DNA of 64,000 nt from Isoetes taiwanensis (lineage: Eukaryota; Streptophyta; Lycopodiopsida; Isoetales; Isoetaceae): the NCBI GenBank assembly GCA_021234155.1, contig JAJEKV010000290.1:250001-314000 (forward strand), in the 5' to 3' direction. This document shows, in pieces, positions 46,928-57,572 of the stretch. The notes below the pieces were generated by a model, which did not search any database, was not told the origin of the DNA, and saw only the letters and a list, made by a program, of their open reading frames with translations. The translations under genes and the position numbers were made by a program. Numbering within the stretch: the first letter of the stretch is position 1; each line of letters starts with the position of its first letter.

Positions 46928-49900
46928 TACTTGCCACTTCACTTATGTTCAAAACAAGCATATACTTTTGTTAGTCAGAACAAAGATATTTTAAGAAATA
47001 GGTTGTGCTGAGATAGGAATCGAACATGATCATCAGAAAAAAACTCAAAGATATACGATATGGCATTGTTTTTCTTCAACGTTTGTCGTCATTCTCAAGC
47101 AGATTCAAAATTTCATGCCACGTGTCCCCTCCTCTTGTTGCCGAATTGAGGAGAAAGCACAAGAATTCATTTCCACAAGAATCCATTTGCAGAAGAATCC
47201 AAATTCATTGTACAATTGGATTCAAATCCAAACTCAATGCCATCAGATGTACTTACAAACAACTTTACAAACGTGCTGAACAATATGCTTCACCAGATCA
47301 GTTGAAGTTGATTTGGAGGGGAAGAGTACTAAAAAATAACATGCTATAGGTACATTATACAATCTTAAATGTCATTGTTTCAATGCCTTAGAATAATTTC
47401 CTTTCAAATTAAACAACCTCAACCCAAACCAATACTGAGAGGTAGTGATGTTGAATAAATAGATTACTGGGAAACCATATACTTTGGGGGAGGGGCATGG
47501 TACCTCTAACTTTTGTCACAACATACTATCTACATAAGAAAAATGAGCAAGTTAATTGGTTGAGCTTTTGGGAGCAACATGAAATGGAAAAGCACCAAAA
47601 AGCCTTGCAGCAAACAGGAATAGGAAATAAATTTAATTGTTCAAAGAAATATAAACAGCCAGGGTCACCACCACCTGCTGGAGATGCAAATGAAAATTAA
47701 AATGAGGAGTCCCAATACCTACAAAAAATCTTCAAAGCAAAGTTATCCTGTGTCGGACATGATAAACAGAACATAACAGCAGAGTGATGTGAAGCCAATG
47801 TGCAGAAAGAAAGCAAAGATTTCTACTGAATGAGGTATTCCTTCAACCAGTAGAAGAAACTGAACTAAGCACAGTTTCATTATATATGGACTCCTTGTAA
47901 GTCCATATATATCTCAAATGCTCATAAGTGTATAGAATAGAGGATGTATGGTACAAAAAAAAAAAAAAAAAATGGAGATGTGAGACAAACATCTAAAATT
48001 GATTCATTAGATATTGTTTACAAACATATGGAGTATATAACATTATGACTAAATGTACAGTAATGCAGCCTGAAATTAGGCGAGCACCCAATTTTGAGTT
48101 ACTTCTATGCCGAATTAGTCGAATGTCTATTGTTTAAATTTGGTTTTTCCGATCTAGAGGAAAACTTTTTAGATTTTTTTTTTAAGTTTGTTTTCTAAGG
48201 TTATGGGAGGGTTTTGTCGGCGGAAAATTTTCACGGTGTTCCAAAAATCGAGCCTTGGTGTTTACCACGAAATTCAATTATGGGGCTCTGAGGCTATCCA
48301 TCCCCAATTTTTGGCGGCATGGGGCACCACAGGGTTCTAATTTATGATTTCGGCATGGAAGACACGGCTAGCTAGATAGCTAGAAGCAAGTTGCATTACA
48401 ATATAGGCCATTAGGCCTAACTGCGGCTTAGATGGTTATGACCTTCAGACATGATGATTGATTTTGTGGTTATCTGGATTCGTATTCTTTGAGGATTCTT
48501 TGAGGCCGAGTAAAAGAACAAAGGTTGTTGTGCCATATTTGTGCAACAAAGTGGGCATAATTCTGTTACAAAGACTTCAATCTTCAATCTTTAGTATTCT
48601 TTTTACTGAACTGAGCATAAAGCAGCAGAAGCACATCCATTTTTCTTTGTACCCATCTATAATCATCATGCGACATCTCCTCTATTGCATCCGATGATAA
48701 GGTACGTCTTTGCTCTGTTTTTTTTTTGGCTAATTGAAACAATTTGTTTACAATTTTGACTACATCTATTTTTGCTTGGGAATATTTCCCATATAGAAAA
48801 ATTGCTCTCAAAGACCCTGGTAATCTAAATAGGCAAGTTTTGATTTGTTGGCATTAAGAACGTTACACAGGTTCTTGCCTAAATATATTTGATTGGGTTC
48901 TTGCCTGAATATATTACATTAGGATGTCTGACCACCTATAGCCATGTCCTATTGTAGGTGAAAAATAGGCACAACATCAAATTATTGTACACGTCTTTGC
49001 TATATATATGGCATCTCATCTCCTTTTATCTGTGCACATGATGTGCCTAACCTATCTTATGTTGTTCTTTTTATTTTTATGACTAAAATTTATAACTTCA
49101 TCTTTGCTGTTATGTAGACTTTTGCATGGAGCTTATATTTCACATGAGTATTGTTATTTTGATCCACTTTGGATGCTCTGCTGCTTTGGCTTGCAGAGTT
49201 GTGCATAGATAAGCACATCTACGTCTCTATAAAAAAAAATTGCAGGGCTGCCTCGAGGAAGAATTGACACCCCATCGAAATTGAAACGCAAAGCCGTGCG
49301 GTAAATGCGATGAATAGTTGTTTCTTTGCCGCCCAGTTGAGATGTTCTTAGACCATTTGCTCATCTTGGATTACTTGATGTTGATTAGGTTTTATATTCA
49401 TATGATGTCAAGACAAGCTTCTTTCGGGCTTTATAGATTATGATCATGATATCTCTACGGTACTTATACGGAACAAGACTTAGCAAGTTCCCCTGAGATA
49501 AGGTAGTAGTATTGACGTTTATGATGGTCAAAATTTGACTATACCCATATCTTAGCAATGTTATTGCATAGGTTATGCCTGTATTATTCTCATGTTGAGG
49601 TTGTATATTGTCGTTGCTGACAGAATTGTGTCTATTAGCTAGGGTTATGCAACTACAACAATAACAAAATTGTATGCTTTTCAAAACGTTGTTGGAAGAG
49701 TCAAACTCATTCCAGAGGTATGTGTTTCATATAATGTCTGATATTTGGCTACAGTTTATATATTATCCATTTAAATTTGTAAGCATTAGCTAAATATAAC
49801 TATCCCACATCAAGGTTTGTTGTTCCAATGTTGATTGATTAGTGGATCTATATTTGAAATGTTATTCATGACAAACATGCAAATTTCATTCTTGCATCTT

Positions 49901-50072
49901 AGTCTTAAAAGAAGGTTCCATTAAATTTTGTTTTATTCATCTTGCATCTTAATCTTATGAGAAGCTTCCATTAAATTTTGCTTTCTTCATCTTTATGAGG
50001 TCTAAACAAGGGGTTTACTATTTGCCTGATCGGTATCTGGTGATCAATAAACTGTAGTCGGTATAAGAAGAA
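46928..50072. other. Gene-poor DNA
   Basis: A 105-codon open frame at 47026-47349 has no recognisable motif. A hairpin ATATATGGACT...AGTCCATATAT lies at about 47882-47910, and an A-run follows at about 47957. Sequence at 48.4-49.9 kb may contain 5' remnants of the P450 gene downstream, but no conserved P450 N-terminal motif was seen. Confidence 0.35.
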
Positions 50073-50880
50073 TGGGAGCGAGGAATGAGAAAGATTATGG
50101 AAAGGACTAACTGGGTTTATGATGCTATAATTGAAGAACACAGGCAGAAGCATAAAATTATAGAGAATGAAAATCCCCATGATTTCGTAGATATGCTCCT
50201 CTCTCTCACTGGAGAAAATGGCGAGGATCATTTGGACAACACAACAATCAAAGCTATTCTTATTGTAGATTTAAAAAATAGATTTTGTTCTTGGCTGTTT
50301 TAATTTCTGTTTCAAATTTCATTGTCTTTCAGGGTACATTCTTCTTGCATTGGGTTCATGGAATTTTTGTTTATTGTTTAAGTTTACTTGGAGTTTCTTT
50401 CATCAGTCTTTCATTTGCAACTGGAAAAGGGTATAATATATATATTGAGTTGTTTTTTCTTCTCTTATGCAGGATATGCTGGCTGTTGGAACTGATACAT
50501 CTTCAATAACAAGCGAATGGGTAATGGCAAAGCTAATGCAGCATCCAGATATATTTAAGAAGGTGCAGGAAGAGATCCTAGTTGGATTGAAACAGACGTC
50601 ACACATTTTTCATATATAAGGTCTGTAGTGGAAGAAACCTTTAGGATTCATCCTATTGGGGCATTTTTGATGCCTCATGTAGCTAGGGAAAGCACAAAAG
50701 TGGCTTGATTTGATATAGCAAAAAGACTAGGATTCTGATCAACACTTATGCACTTGGAAGGAATCCCAAAATTTGGGAAGATCCCATTGAATTCAAAGTG
50801 AGAGATTTATGGAGGATCATAATGATCTGTTTGATCCAGAACTAAGGATTGTTCCGTTTTCAATGAAAACTTCAATCGTT
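50073..50880 (+). pseudogene. Cytochrome P450 (CYP703-like) pseudogene fragment
   Basis: The first piece (50073-50264) reads VYDAIIEEHRQKHK and PHDFVDMLLSLTGENGEDH, ending at a GT donor. The second opens after TTATGCAG at 50472 with DMLAVGTDTSSITSEWVMAK, the I-helix oxygen-binding motif. After a stop and shift, VVEETFRIHPIGAFLMPH gives the ExxR of the K-helix, and further shifted pieces follow to about 50875. The wording (DFVDMLLSL-GENG, HP-GAFL-PH) is closest to the CYP703 family, which hydroxylates lauric acid for pollen and spore wall sporopollenin. The N-terminal half and the heme-binding Cys loop are missing, so it is inactive. Confidence 0.7.
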
Positions 50881-51724
50881 AATGTTATAACCATGTCACA
50901 ATAGATAGTTAATTGCAATTCTAAACAATTCTGGAAATGTAGTTGCTATGCTACATGGATGGAAGGATGTACCAGATACCTCTCTATTGGCCATAAATTT
51001 GTCACTGCAATTTCTTCTAACTCATTATGTTTCCAAGTAAATAACTACCCTAATGCACGCAAATGCTAAGACACTCACCTCTTATTAATAAAAACACCAA
51101 TTAAATGCTAAATATATCAATTAATAAAACATGAGATTCATAGCATTATACAATGTCTTTAAGCCCAACAACACCAGTCATCCATCACTAATATAAGTAG
51201 TTTTTTCCATTCCAATTCCATACTCTAGAATTGTCTTTTTTCAATCTGCAATTTCAAGCTACTACGTTGTAACAGCCAACATGTGTGTGTGTTGACCATC
51301 AAGGGAACAAAGGAGTTACATGGAAGGCTTGAAATCTGCAAGCCTAATGTGGAGCATTTTCGTACATTGCTCCTTCCATTTCTCTCTTCCTTCACACTCA
51401 AATATAGCTATACATTGTACAAATGCCTACACATTGTACAAATGCCTGCATAGCTTTGTATTTATGCCCGCACCCATTACTAATATAACAAATGATTCTC
51501 AAGAGTCGGGGTTGCTCTTCATCGTGAGACCTTTTTCAGTTTCTTCAATCTATGTTTGAGTTTGTTGGGGCATCATCTTTCATATTTTCTATCCTCTCCA
51601 TGAATTCTTGGGAGTTCAGTGACTTATTTCACTCCTTTTCTACTTTGTGTGGAGCCAACTTCTCGATCTGTCAAGACTCTCGTAGCCACTAATTACGCCA
51701 CGACAAAAAAGTTCGGTTAGAACA
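50881..51724. other. Gene-free DNA
   Basis: AT-rich sequence without a supported feature. A short direct repeat ACATTGTACAAATGCCT occurs twice at about 51411-51448. Confidence 0.4.
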
Positions 51725-52140
51725 AAAGGTTATGACCCAAAGGCCAAACCGGGGCATGGCAAAAGTTTCCTCCCAAGGGCCAAAGCCAATTTGGCCCAAT
51801 TTGCCACGGAGGGTGTTGCCTCACACAACAAAACATCCCCCTCGGGACCAAACTCAGGAGGGTGCCCAATTTGCCTCGGAGCCCAATTTGCTCCCCTTTT
51901 TTTTTTTTTTTGGGCCTTCTTGCGTTGCATGCCAAAAAGTTTTCCGCCAAGGGCCAAATTGGGCAGGCGCCCAATTTGCTCTGGGGGTTGTTGTCTTCCA
52001 TGGCAAATTGTTGTTGCCGAAAAGCCAAACTGGGCGGGTGCCCAATTGCCCCCCACGCCGGGGGGGGGGGAGGGGGGGTGGTTTGCTTTGCATAGCAAAA
52101 GCTTTTCACCAAAGAGGCAAACCGGCTGGCCCAATTTACC
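51725..52140. repeat. Degenerate tandem repeat rich in GGGCCAAA / GCCCAATTTG
   Basis: Blocks combining GCATGGCAAAAG-like text, TTT-CC-CCAAGGGCCAAA and GCCCAATTTGCC recur about three times (near 51755, 51935 and 52085), separated by poly(T) and poly(G) runs. The long open frames on both strands (Gly-Asn-Trp-Ala and Pro-Asn-Leu repeats) are by-products. Confidence 0.6.
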
Positions 52141-52179
52141 TTGGGAGTCTTGGCTTGGCTTGGCTTGGGCGAGTCGTCC

Positions 52180-53160
52180 AATGGAGTCAAATTTGGAGCC
52201 CATTTGTATGAGATAAATTTGTATCTCGAGATAAAAAATGCCAAAAACGGAGTTTGGATGCACAAATTGTATCAAAAATATATTCGCCATCAGCCCCAAA
52301 AAAAAAAAACCCCCAAATTGGGTGGCCGGCCAACTTGAGCCAAATTTGGAGCCCATTTATATAAATACTACGCATGATTAGTTTTTATGAAAGCCCTCTG
52401 AACAAGCTTTCTAATGAGCTAAACAACGCCAAAAATGTAGTCCGAATGCAAAAGTTATGCTAAAAGTTCTTTTACGCCACCCCGGAACCCCTCAAATTTG
52501 GCGGTCGTCCAATTTGCGGCCAGGCTGATAGAATAGGCTTTTTTTATATAACTTTTAATTGTTAACTTCATTTTTTACGTTCTTTAGCTCGTTCGAAAGC
52601 TTATTCAGAGAGCTTTAGTAAAGACACCAATTAGGCATTATATTTACACAAATGGTCCCCAAATTTGGCTCAAATTAGGGGGGACCTAATTTAAGGGATT
52701 TCAGTAGTGAGAATAGACTTTTTGGCATGACCTTTACATCTGAACTTTATTTTTGGCATTTTTTAGCTCTTTGGAAAGCTTATTCAGAAACTTTAATCAA
52801 GCATAATATTTATATAAATGGGTGCCAAATTTGGCTCAAATTGGGCGCCCGCCTAATTTGGGGGACCTGGGATCGCATAATACCATTTTTGACATAATTT
52901 GTGCATATAGACTCTGTTTTTTGGCATTTCCTATCTCTTTGGAAAGCTTATCCAGAGGGCTTTCACAGAGGCACTAATCAAGCATACTCTTTGTAGAAAT
53001 GGGCCCTTAAATTGGGTTGGTTGGATGGGCGCCCAATTTCAGGAGCTCAAGGATGGCAATATAGGTTTCTCGACATAACTTTTAGTTTCAGACTCCATTT
53101 TTGGCGTGTTTTATCTCTTTGGAATGATCGTTTAGAGTGCTTGAGTGTTCTCTGCTGGTG
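52180..53160. repeat. Satellite-like array, about 168-180 bp monomers, with one inverted unit
   Basis: On the plus strand, a landmark like GGAAAGCTTATTCAGAG occurs at about 52593, 52773, 52941 and, diverged, 53121: spacings 180, 168 and 180 bp. Each unit also carries TTTTTGGCATTTT-TAGCTC before it and CAAATTTGGCTCAAATTGGG after it. At 52190-52480 a unit reads in the opposite direction (CAAGCTTTCTAATGAGCTAAA, GCCAAAAATG), so the array has an inversion point near 52490. Confidence 0.75.
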
Positions 53161-53412
53161 GGCAACATGCATGTCCAAAAGCAATATAAGAGAAAAGCAA
53201 GGACATGCATACCACCAAAAGCAAGAAAAGGAAGGGTCATCCTTGCCAAAAAGTAAGGGAAGAGCATTTGATGTGCGCATACAGAGCATGTAGGAAGAGT
53301 AAACTATATTAAAGGAACAAAAGCATTAAGAAATGAGATGCGCTAATCTTTCATGGTCTTGGACATGCAAAAATGCTCAAAAAAGCCTTTTAAAGGATGG
53401 GCTGCCCTATGT

Positions 53413-53570
53413 AACCCCCCTGTGAATATGCACCCAAACGAAAGGAGGTTTCAGGGGGATTTTAATTTAAATGTGTCAGGTGCAATGGTTTGTATTAATT
53501 GATGTTAATGGTAGTTATGTGGGTTGTTATATTAAAAAAAAATTTGGGCCCTTCGGGCCCTAACAAAAAG
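53413..53570. repeat. Inverted copy of the GGGCCCGAAGGGCCC repeat
   Basis: Reverse complement of 37490-37650: GTGAATATGCACCCAAAC, AGGGGGATTTTAATTTAAATG, and the self-complementary GGGCCCTTCGGGCCC at about 53547. The copies differ at scattered positions. Confidence 0.75.
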
Positions 53571-54474
53571 CAAACATAGGTAAACTTTAAGGGCAAGGGA
53601 AAGATTATGTTCCGAGGTAACCATATAAGCACATTGGATGATGAATATGAGGAATAAGTATGACTAAGCTGTGTATCTAATAAGCAATACAAAAACCAAT
53701 ACTACAAGATGTGCCTTCCCCATAACTACAAATAAAATAGAGCTTTTTTAGCCCAATTGCTAAAAAGCTTCACAAAATTCCAAAATATCCTTTCTCTTGT
53801 TTGAGAATCTTAAAAAATCATGCATTAGTTGATCAATGTATAAACAGCAACCTAATTGCTTCTTGGGTTTTTCGTGCAAGTTGCAAGCGCAACTTGGCCT
53901 GCTTTTGGTTGGAGAAAATTTAATGACAGCAGGATTATGCTGCTCTGTCTGTGTTTTTGTTACTGCTATAGATGTAGCCATCAAAGATCGTGTCTCACTC
54001 ACTTCAACAGCACATGATGTTGACATTTGTGCTTCATTTGATAGTAAGAACAAATGTTTTCCTTCAGCCACACAACTGAAATGCAGTATTTGCGAAAGAT
54101 CGAGATTCCTCTTTTAACCAAATCTTCCAACCAAAATGGGAATCATGAATCAGGCCTGTCCAATGACAATCCAATAACAATTTGATGTGTTGCATCTATG
54201 AAGATGTTGGCAACTCAACACATTCAATTCCTAACCCTTCTGCTTGGCAAGACATTGCTCAAGTGAGCCTGACTACTGTAAGACCGATTGCACATGCCCT
54301 CATTGATTACACTTGCAATCTCGCACTCAATGTCTCTCTCAGCTCAGCTCTGCGCTATGGGTTTGCAGGTAAAGCACCCATGCTGATGCTCAATTTTGTT
54401 CACAATGTTTTTTTCCTGCACTATAGTGGCATTTTGTGCATAAATACTATTCTAACAAGATAATAGAAACAAAT
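53571..54474. other. Gene-poor DNA with an unassigned minus-strand open frame
   Basis: A minus-strand frame at 54071-53760 (with VIKFSPTKSRPSCACNLHEK) and overlapping plus-strand frames have no recognisable domain. No other feature is supported. Confidence 0.3.
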
Positions 54475-54486
54475 ACTCACTATTGT

Positions 54487-54657
54487 AGATGGTGATGGTC
54501 GGTTTGTACAGCAGTAGAGTTGCAGTTTTTCTGTGAGTTTGTTGTGGAGTGTCGAGGTATCGCTGTCTCTTTGGGGCAGTTCTCCTTCCTCCTCACTTGC
54601 TTTGTAACATTACCATTCTTTTAATATATTGATGACACAGTTCTTCAAAAAAAAAAA
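54487..54657 (+). mobile_element. 5'-truncated retroposon with 12-bp target-site duplication
   Basis: ACTCACTATTGT occurs at 54475-54486 and 54658-54669. The 171-bp insert ends CAGTTCTTC followed by about 12 A, like the insert at 46847-46910. It sits at the downstream edge of the minus-strand GATL fragment. Confidence 0.85.
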
Positions 54658-54669
54658 ACTCACTATTGT

Positions 54670-54980
54670 TAGTTCCAGAGCTTGGGATTTGAACCCAGTG
54701 ATTAAGCCAATTCTCTACTGCTCTGGTATACTTTTCTTGTCCCCATTTTGCCAAATCCATCACCATAATTACTCCCATGTTGAAGTAGCAGGGTTTTCTT
54801 TCTGTGAATATGCTTGATAGAGATTTGCTGGACTAGAAAGAGTCAGTGAAATATTTGGTCACATTTACATAACAATATTCTGGCACTCCGATTGTATTAG
54901 AACCCAGAGTGGTTCCCCATAGCTTTCCAATATCATCCACCACAACCAAGTCCGAATGAAGTAAAATTATGCATGCTGCT
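54670..54980 (-). pseudogene. GATL-type glycosyltransferase (GT8) pseudogene fragment
   Basis: Minus-strand text from about 54980 reads HSDLVVVDDIGKLWGTTLGS, VPEYCYVNVTKYFTDSF, a stop, ERKPCYFNMGVIMVMDLAKW and QEKYTRAVENW. This follows the plant galacturonosyltransferase-like family (GT8), Golgi enzymes of cell-wall pectin or xylan synthesis. The metal-binding D-x-D has its first Asp replaced by His. Beyond VENW the family match is lost; the remaining bases form a 52-nt hairpin with a B-box-like centre. Only about 90 codons remain. Confidence 0.7.
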
Positions 54981-55395
54981 ATGAGCAGAAAACCCCACTA
55001 TTCCAATAGTTTTGAGGCTGTGGCAAGGAACAAACAAAATGATCATTTCATGTCAGATTATGTCAATAAATAAAATAAAATAAAATAAAAGAAAGAAATA
55101 GTATCTTACCTAATTTTGGAACCCGAAGCCCGGATGAAGCGAGAAGGGGGGGGGGCGAGGAAGGAAAAAGTCGAAGTAGATTGTGCCATAGTTGTCTAGT
55201 TTAAAATCAAGGTACTGGTAATTTGCATGTTGGTAATCTGTGAAGCCTTATTGTGGCGTTTCCGGGGACGATTATCACGGTCCCGGGGCGTATAATCGCA
55301 TCCGGGCCACATGTACCGCCACCTCGACCGACGCGTGTAATGCCCGGCGTGTAGCCAGGTGGGTAGCCCTAGGGGGCAGCTTGCAAGGATTATGT
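54981..55395. other. Gene-free DNA
   Basis: Contains an (AAAAT)n tract at about 55066-55090, a G10 run at about 55146-55155 and a GC-rich stretch around 55250-55330. No gene is seen. Confidence 0.4.
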
Positions 55396-55570
55396 GCAAT
55401 TATTAATGTGCACACTTTCCAATGTACACATTAATATGGGCACACATTTCCATGTGGACACTTGATGCCAAGTGGGCCATACCCAAGTGTGCAATTAATG
55501 TGCACATTTTCCAATGTACACATTAATGTGGGCACACATTTCCATGTGGGCACATTTGGCCACCTAGCCA
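55396..55570. repeat. Tandem duplication, 92-bp unit
   Basis: CCAATGTACACATTAAT occurs at 55419 and 55511 inside longer similar blocks (AATGTGCACA before, GGGCACACATTTCCATGTGG after). Confidence 0.8.
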
Positions 55571-57114
55571 TTAAAGGCAAGTGGGCCCATTACCAATTAT
55601 TCCACATGCCTAAAGGGGATAATTGGAAACCCTAGTCAACCCCTTGTCTATTAAGGAGAGGAAACCCTAACTTGCCCATTTTTCGTTTCTAGGGTTTTAG
55701 AACTTTTTGGCTGCCTCAACAGCCAAAACCGCCCCCGAACTACGCCGAGAGAATTGCAACGTTAGTTTCCCTTGATTCGAAAGGGCCGGGATGGTCGAGC
55801 CAGTCAAGAGGAGCCACTCAAGGATCGGTATTTGGCCAATTAGGCAGTCTAAACCCTATTTAGGTCCATAGAATCAAGAGGTTTAGCCTATTAAATTGCC
55901 CATAGCAGCCTTCTAGATCTCTAGATACCAGCCTCTAACTAAAGAACCTAACTTTATGATGTAGATTAGATATAGTTCTTTAGTTTTTCTGTGATGGATA
56001 TGGAGGATGTATCTCTATGAACTCCTTGTATTGGGAAGGGGGTAGAGACCTAAAGCTTGGTAGTAGATGCTCCTAGAGTAGCCTCTCTAGCACACTATAG
56101 ATTCGCCTGTGTACAAGAACCACACTGTTGTGGGTGAAAGGCCGACCGGGCTAAGAAGGAGGTTCATGTTCGACTCTTGAAGGATCCCTCGGTGTGTAAG
56201 GCCTACCGGGGATTATTGTGACTAGGTCTAATGGCTCACCACCGAAAAGCGGGTGAGGCATGGACTCGACGCCCGTGAAGTGGTGTACACTTTCCAGTGG
56301 GTTTGGTCGAATCTGGGCAAAGTGACCCTCTAGTCACCTTGAGTCAGCATGTAGATCTTCGGAGGGGAGTGCTCCCTTCTGCCCCATCGGAATCGGGAGG
56401 ATGAAACCGGGGAATAGCCCTTTGGCTATGCATCCGCGGGCTCTGATCCGGTCCGACACTTTTCAACCTACTCCGCAAAGTGTGTGCAGGAGGGGCGGAT
56501 GGAGTGGACAACCCTATGCCATGTTCATATGCCGGCCAAATCCCTTGCCATGAATTACATGCGCAATGAACTCTGGAGACCCAAGCCGTCGATCATTCCC
56601 TTGAGTCCGAGCCTTGGGTAGAACTCCCCATATGTATTGTGCTCACCTTGTTTATGCAGATGTGATGGACCACCCCGAGGTGGATATGTGCTTATGTTAT
56701 ATAACCGACATGTATGTTTACGCTTCCATGACTAGGTAGACCCGAGGGAGACGGGTAAAATGACCCCTTCACTCTTCCCCTTTGGAACCCGCCGCGATTT
56801 GGGTGTTATGTGGAAGGGCCCTGTGATTCGGCATGGAGCTGGTATGGGGGATGAACTCCTGCTTTGTATAATGATGAGTGCAACTGTATACAGTAGGGGA
56901 CGCCGCAGGTGGTATGAGCAATGTTCTTCGAGACCAAGAGCAAAGCACTGGCCATGTTCCCAGTAGTACTAACTTAATAGGATCCTTAAACCTCGAAAAA
57001 TGGGAAAATATTTTCTCATTTTTGTAGTTTATGCTAAGCTAGTACTTGATTAAAATGAATGAAAACATAAAAAGACTAAAATTGGTGAGCCAACCTTCAA
57101 AAAGTAGAGGATTG
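55571..57114. other. Possible retroelement leader or LTR sequence
   Basis: No gene is supported. The stretch contains AAACCCTA-rich text (55630-55700) and GC-rich DNA with GTGAAAGGCCGACCGGG / GTAAGGCCTACCGGG repeated at about 56130-56210. It may be the 5' part of the element that follows, but a matching second LTR lies outside the window or is absent. Confidence 0.3.
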
Positions 57115-57182
57115 GTCTCACACGTCAAGGGCCAGACGGATAATGAGATTCTCATTTTCGGGCTGGGCGCAACGTGTGAGAC
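57115..57182 (+). promoter_or_regulatory. Nested palindromic module 1
   Basis: GTCTCACACGT and ACGTGTGAGAC form an outer inverted repeat. Inside it AATGAGATTCTCATT forms a second palindrome. Three related modules follow at 57319, 58963 and 59165. Confidence 0.75.
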
Positions 57183-57318
57183 ATTCAGCTTTAAACATTA
57201 AGAAATGTTATGAATCACAGTAAAATAACTTGACAATCCTAATTTTAAGCTAAAAATCAGTAGAACTGGCATGTTAAATGTTTAAAAAGTACAAAAATTT
57301 AGTAGTGGGTCCCACCAT

Positions 57319-57381
57319 GTCTCACACGCCGCCCGGGTGAGGAAATGACTTTTCATTTTGTTTGGGTGCAACGTGTGAGAC
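57319..57381 (+). promoter_or_regulatory. Nested palindromic module 2
   Basis: GTCTCACACG...ACGTGTGAGAC flank AAATGACTTTTCATTTT. It begins 204 bp after module 1 and 79 bp before the TATA box. Confidence 0.75.
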
Positions 57382-57459
57382 CTTTGCTTAATTAGGTGTT
57401 TTAGATGTTTTAGGCAACCCAAAAAGGTAGTTTAAAAGTGACCTAAAAAAATCGACCCC

Positions 57460-57468
57460 TATAAATAG
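57460..57468 (+). promoter_or_regulatory. TATA box
   Basis: TATAAATAG, about 105 bp before the ATG of the histone-like gene, followed by CT-rich text (CCCCTCCCATTTCC) as near plant transcription starts. Confidence 0.65.
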
Positions 57469-57572
57469 ACCTAGACCCCTCCCATTTCCGCGTTCTTTCC
57501 TTAGAAGTTTGCTCGTGTTCGCCAAGGCGATCTCCCCGGGCGCTTTAGCTCCAATCGACGAACTATCAAACG

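Noticed and set aside
47026-47349. 107-codon open frame
   Set aside because: No domain, no flanking exons, and AT-rich composition like the surrounding spacer.
51730-52356. Long open frames on both strands around the poly(T)/poly(G) tracts
   Set aside because: All consist of short repeated words from the tandem repeat; no domain or codon bias.
54675-54726. tRNA gene on the minus strand
   Set aside because: A 7-bp stem and B-box-like core are present, but the unit is only 52 nt and has no anticodon arm; part of it overlaps the GATL reading frame.
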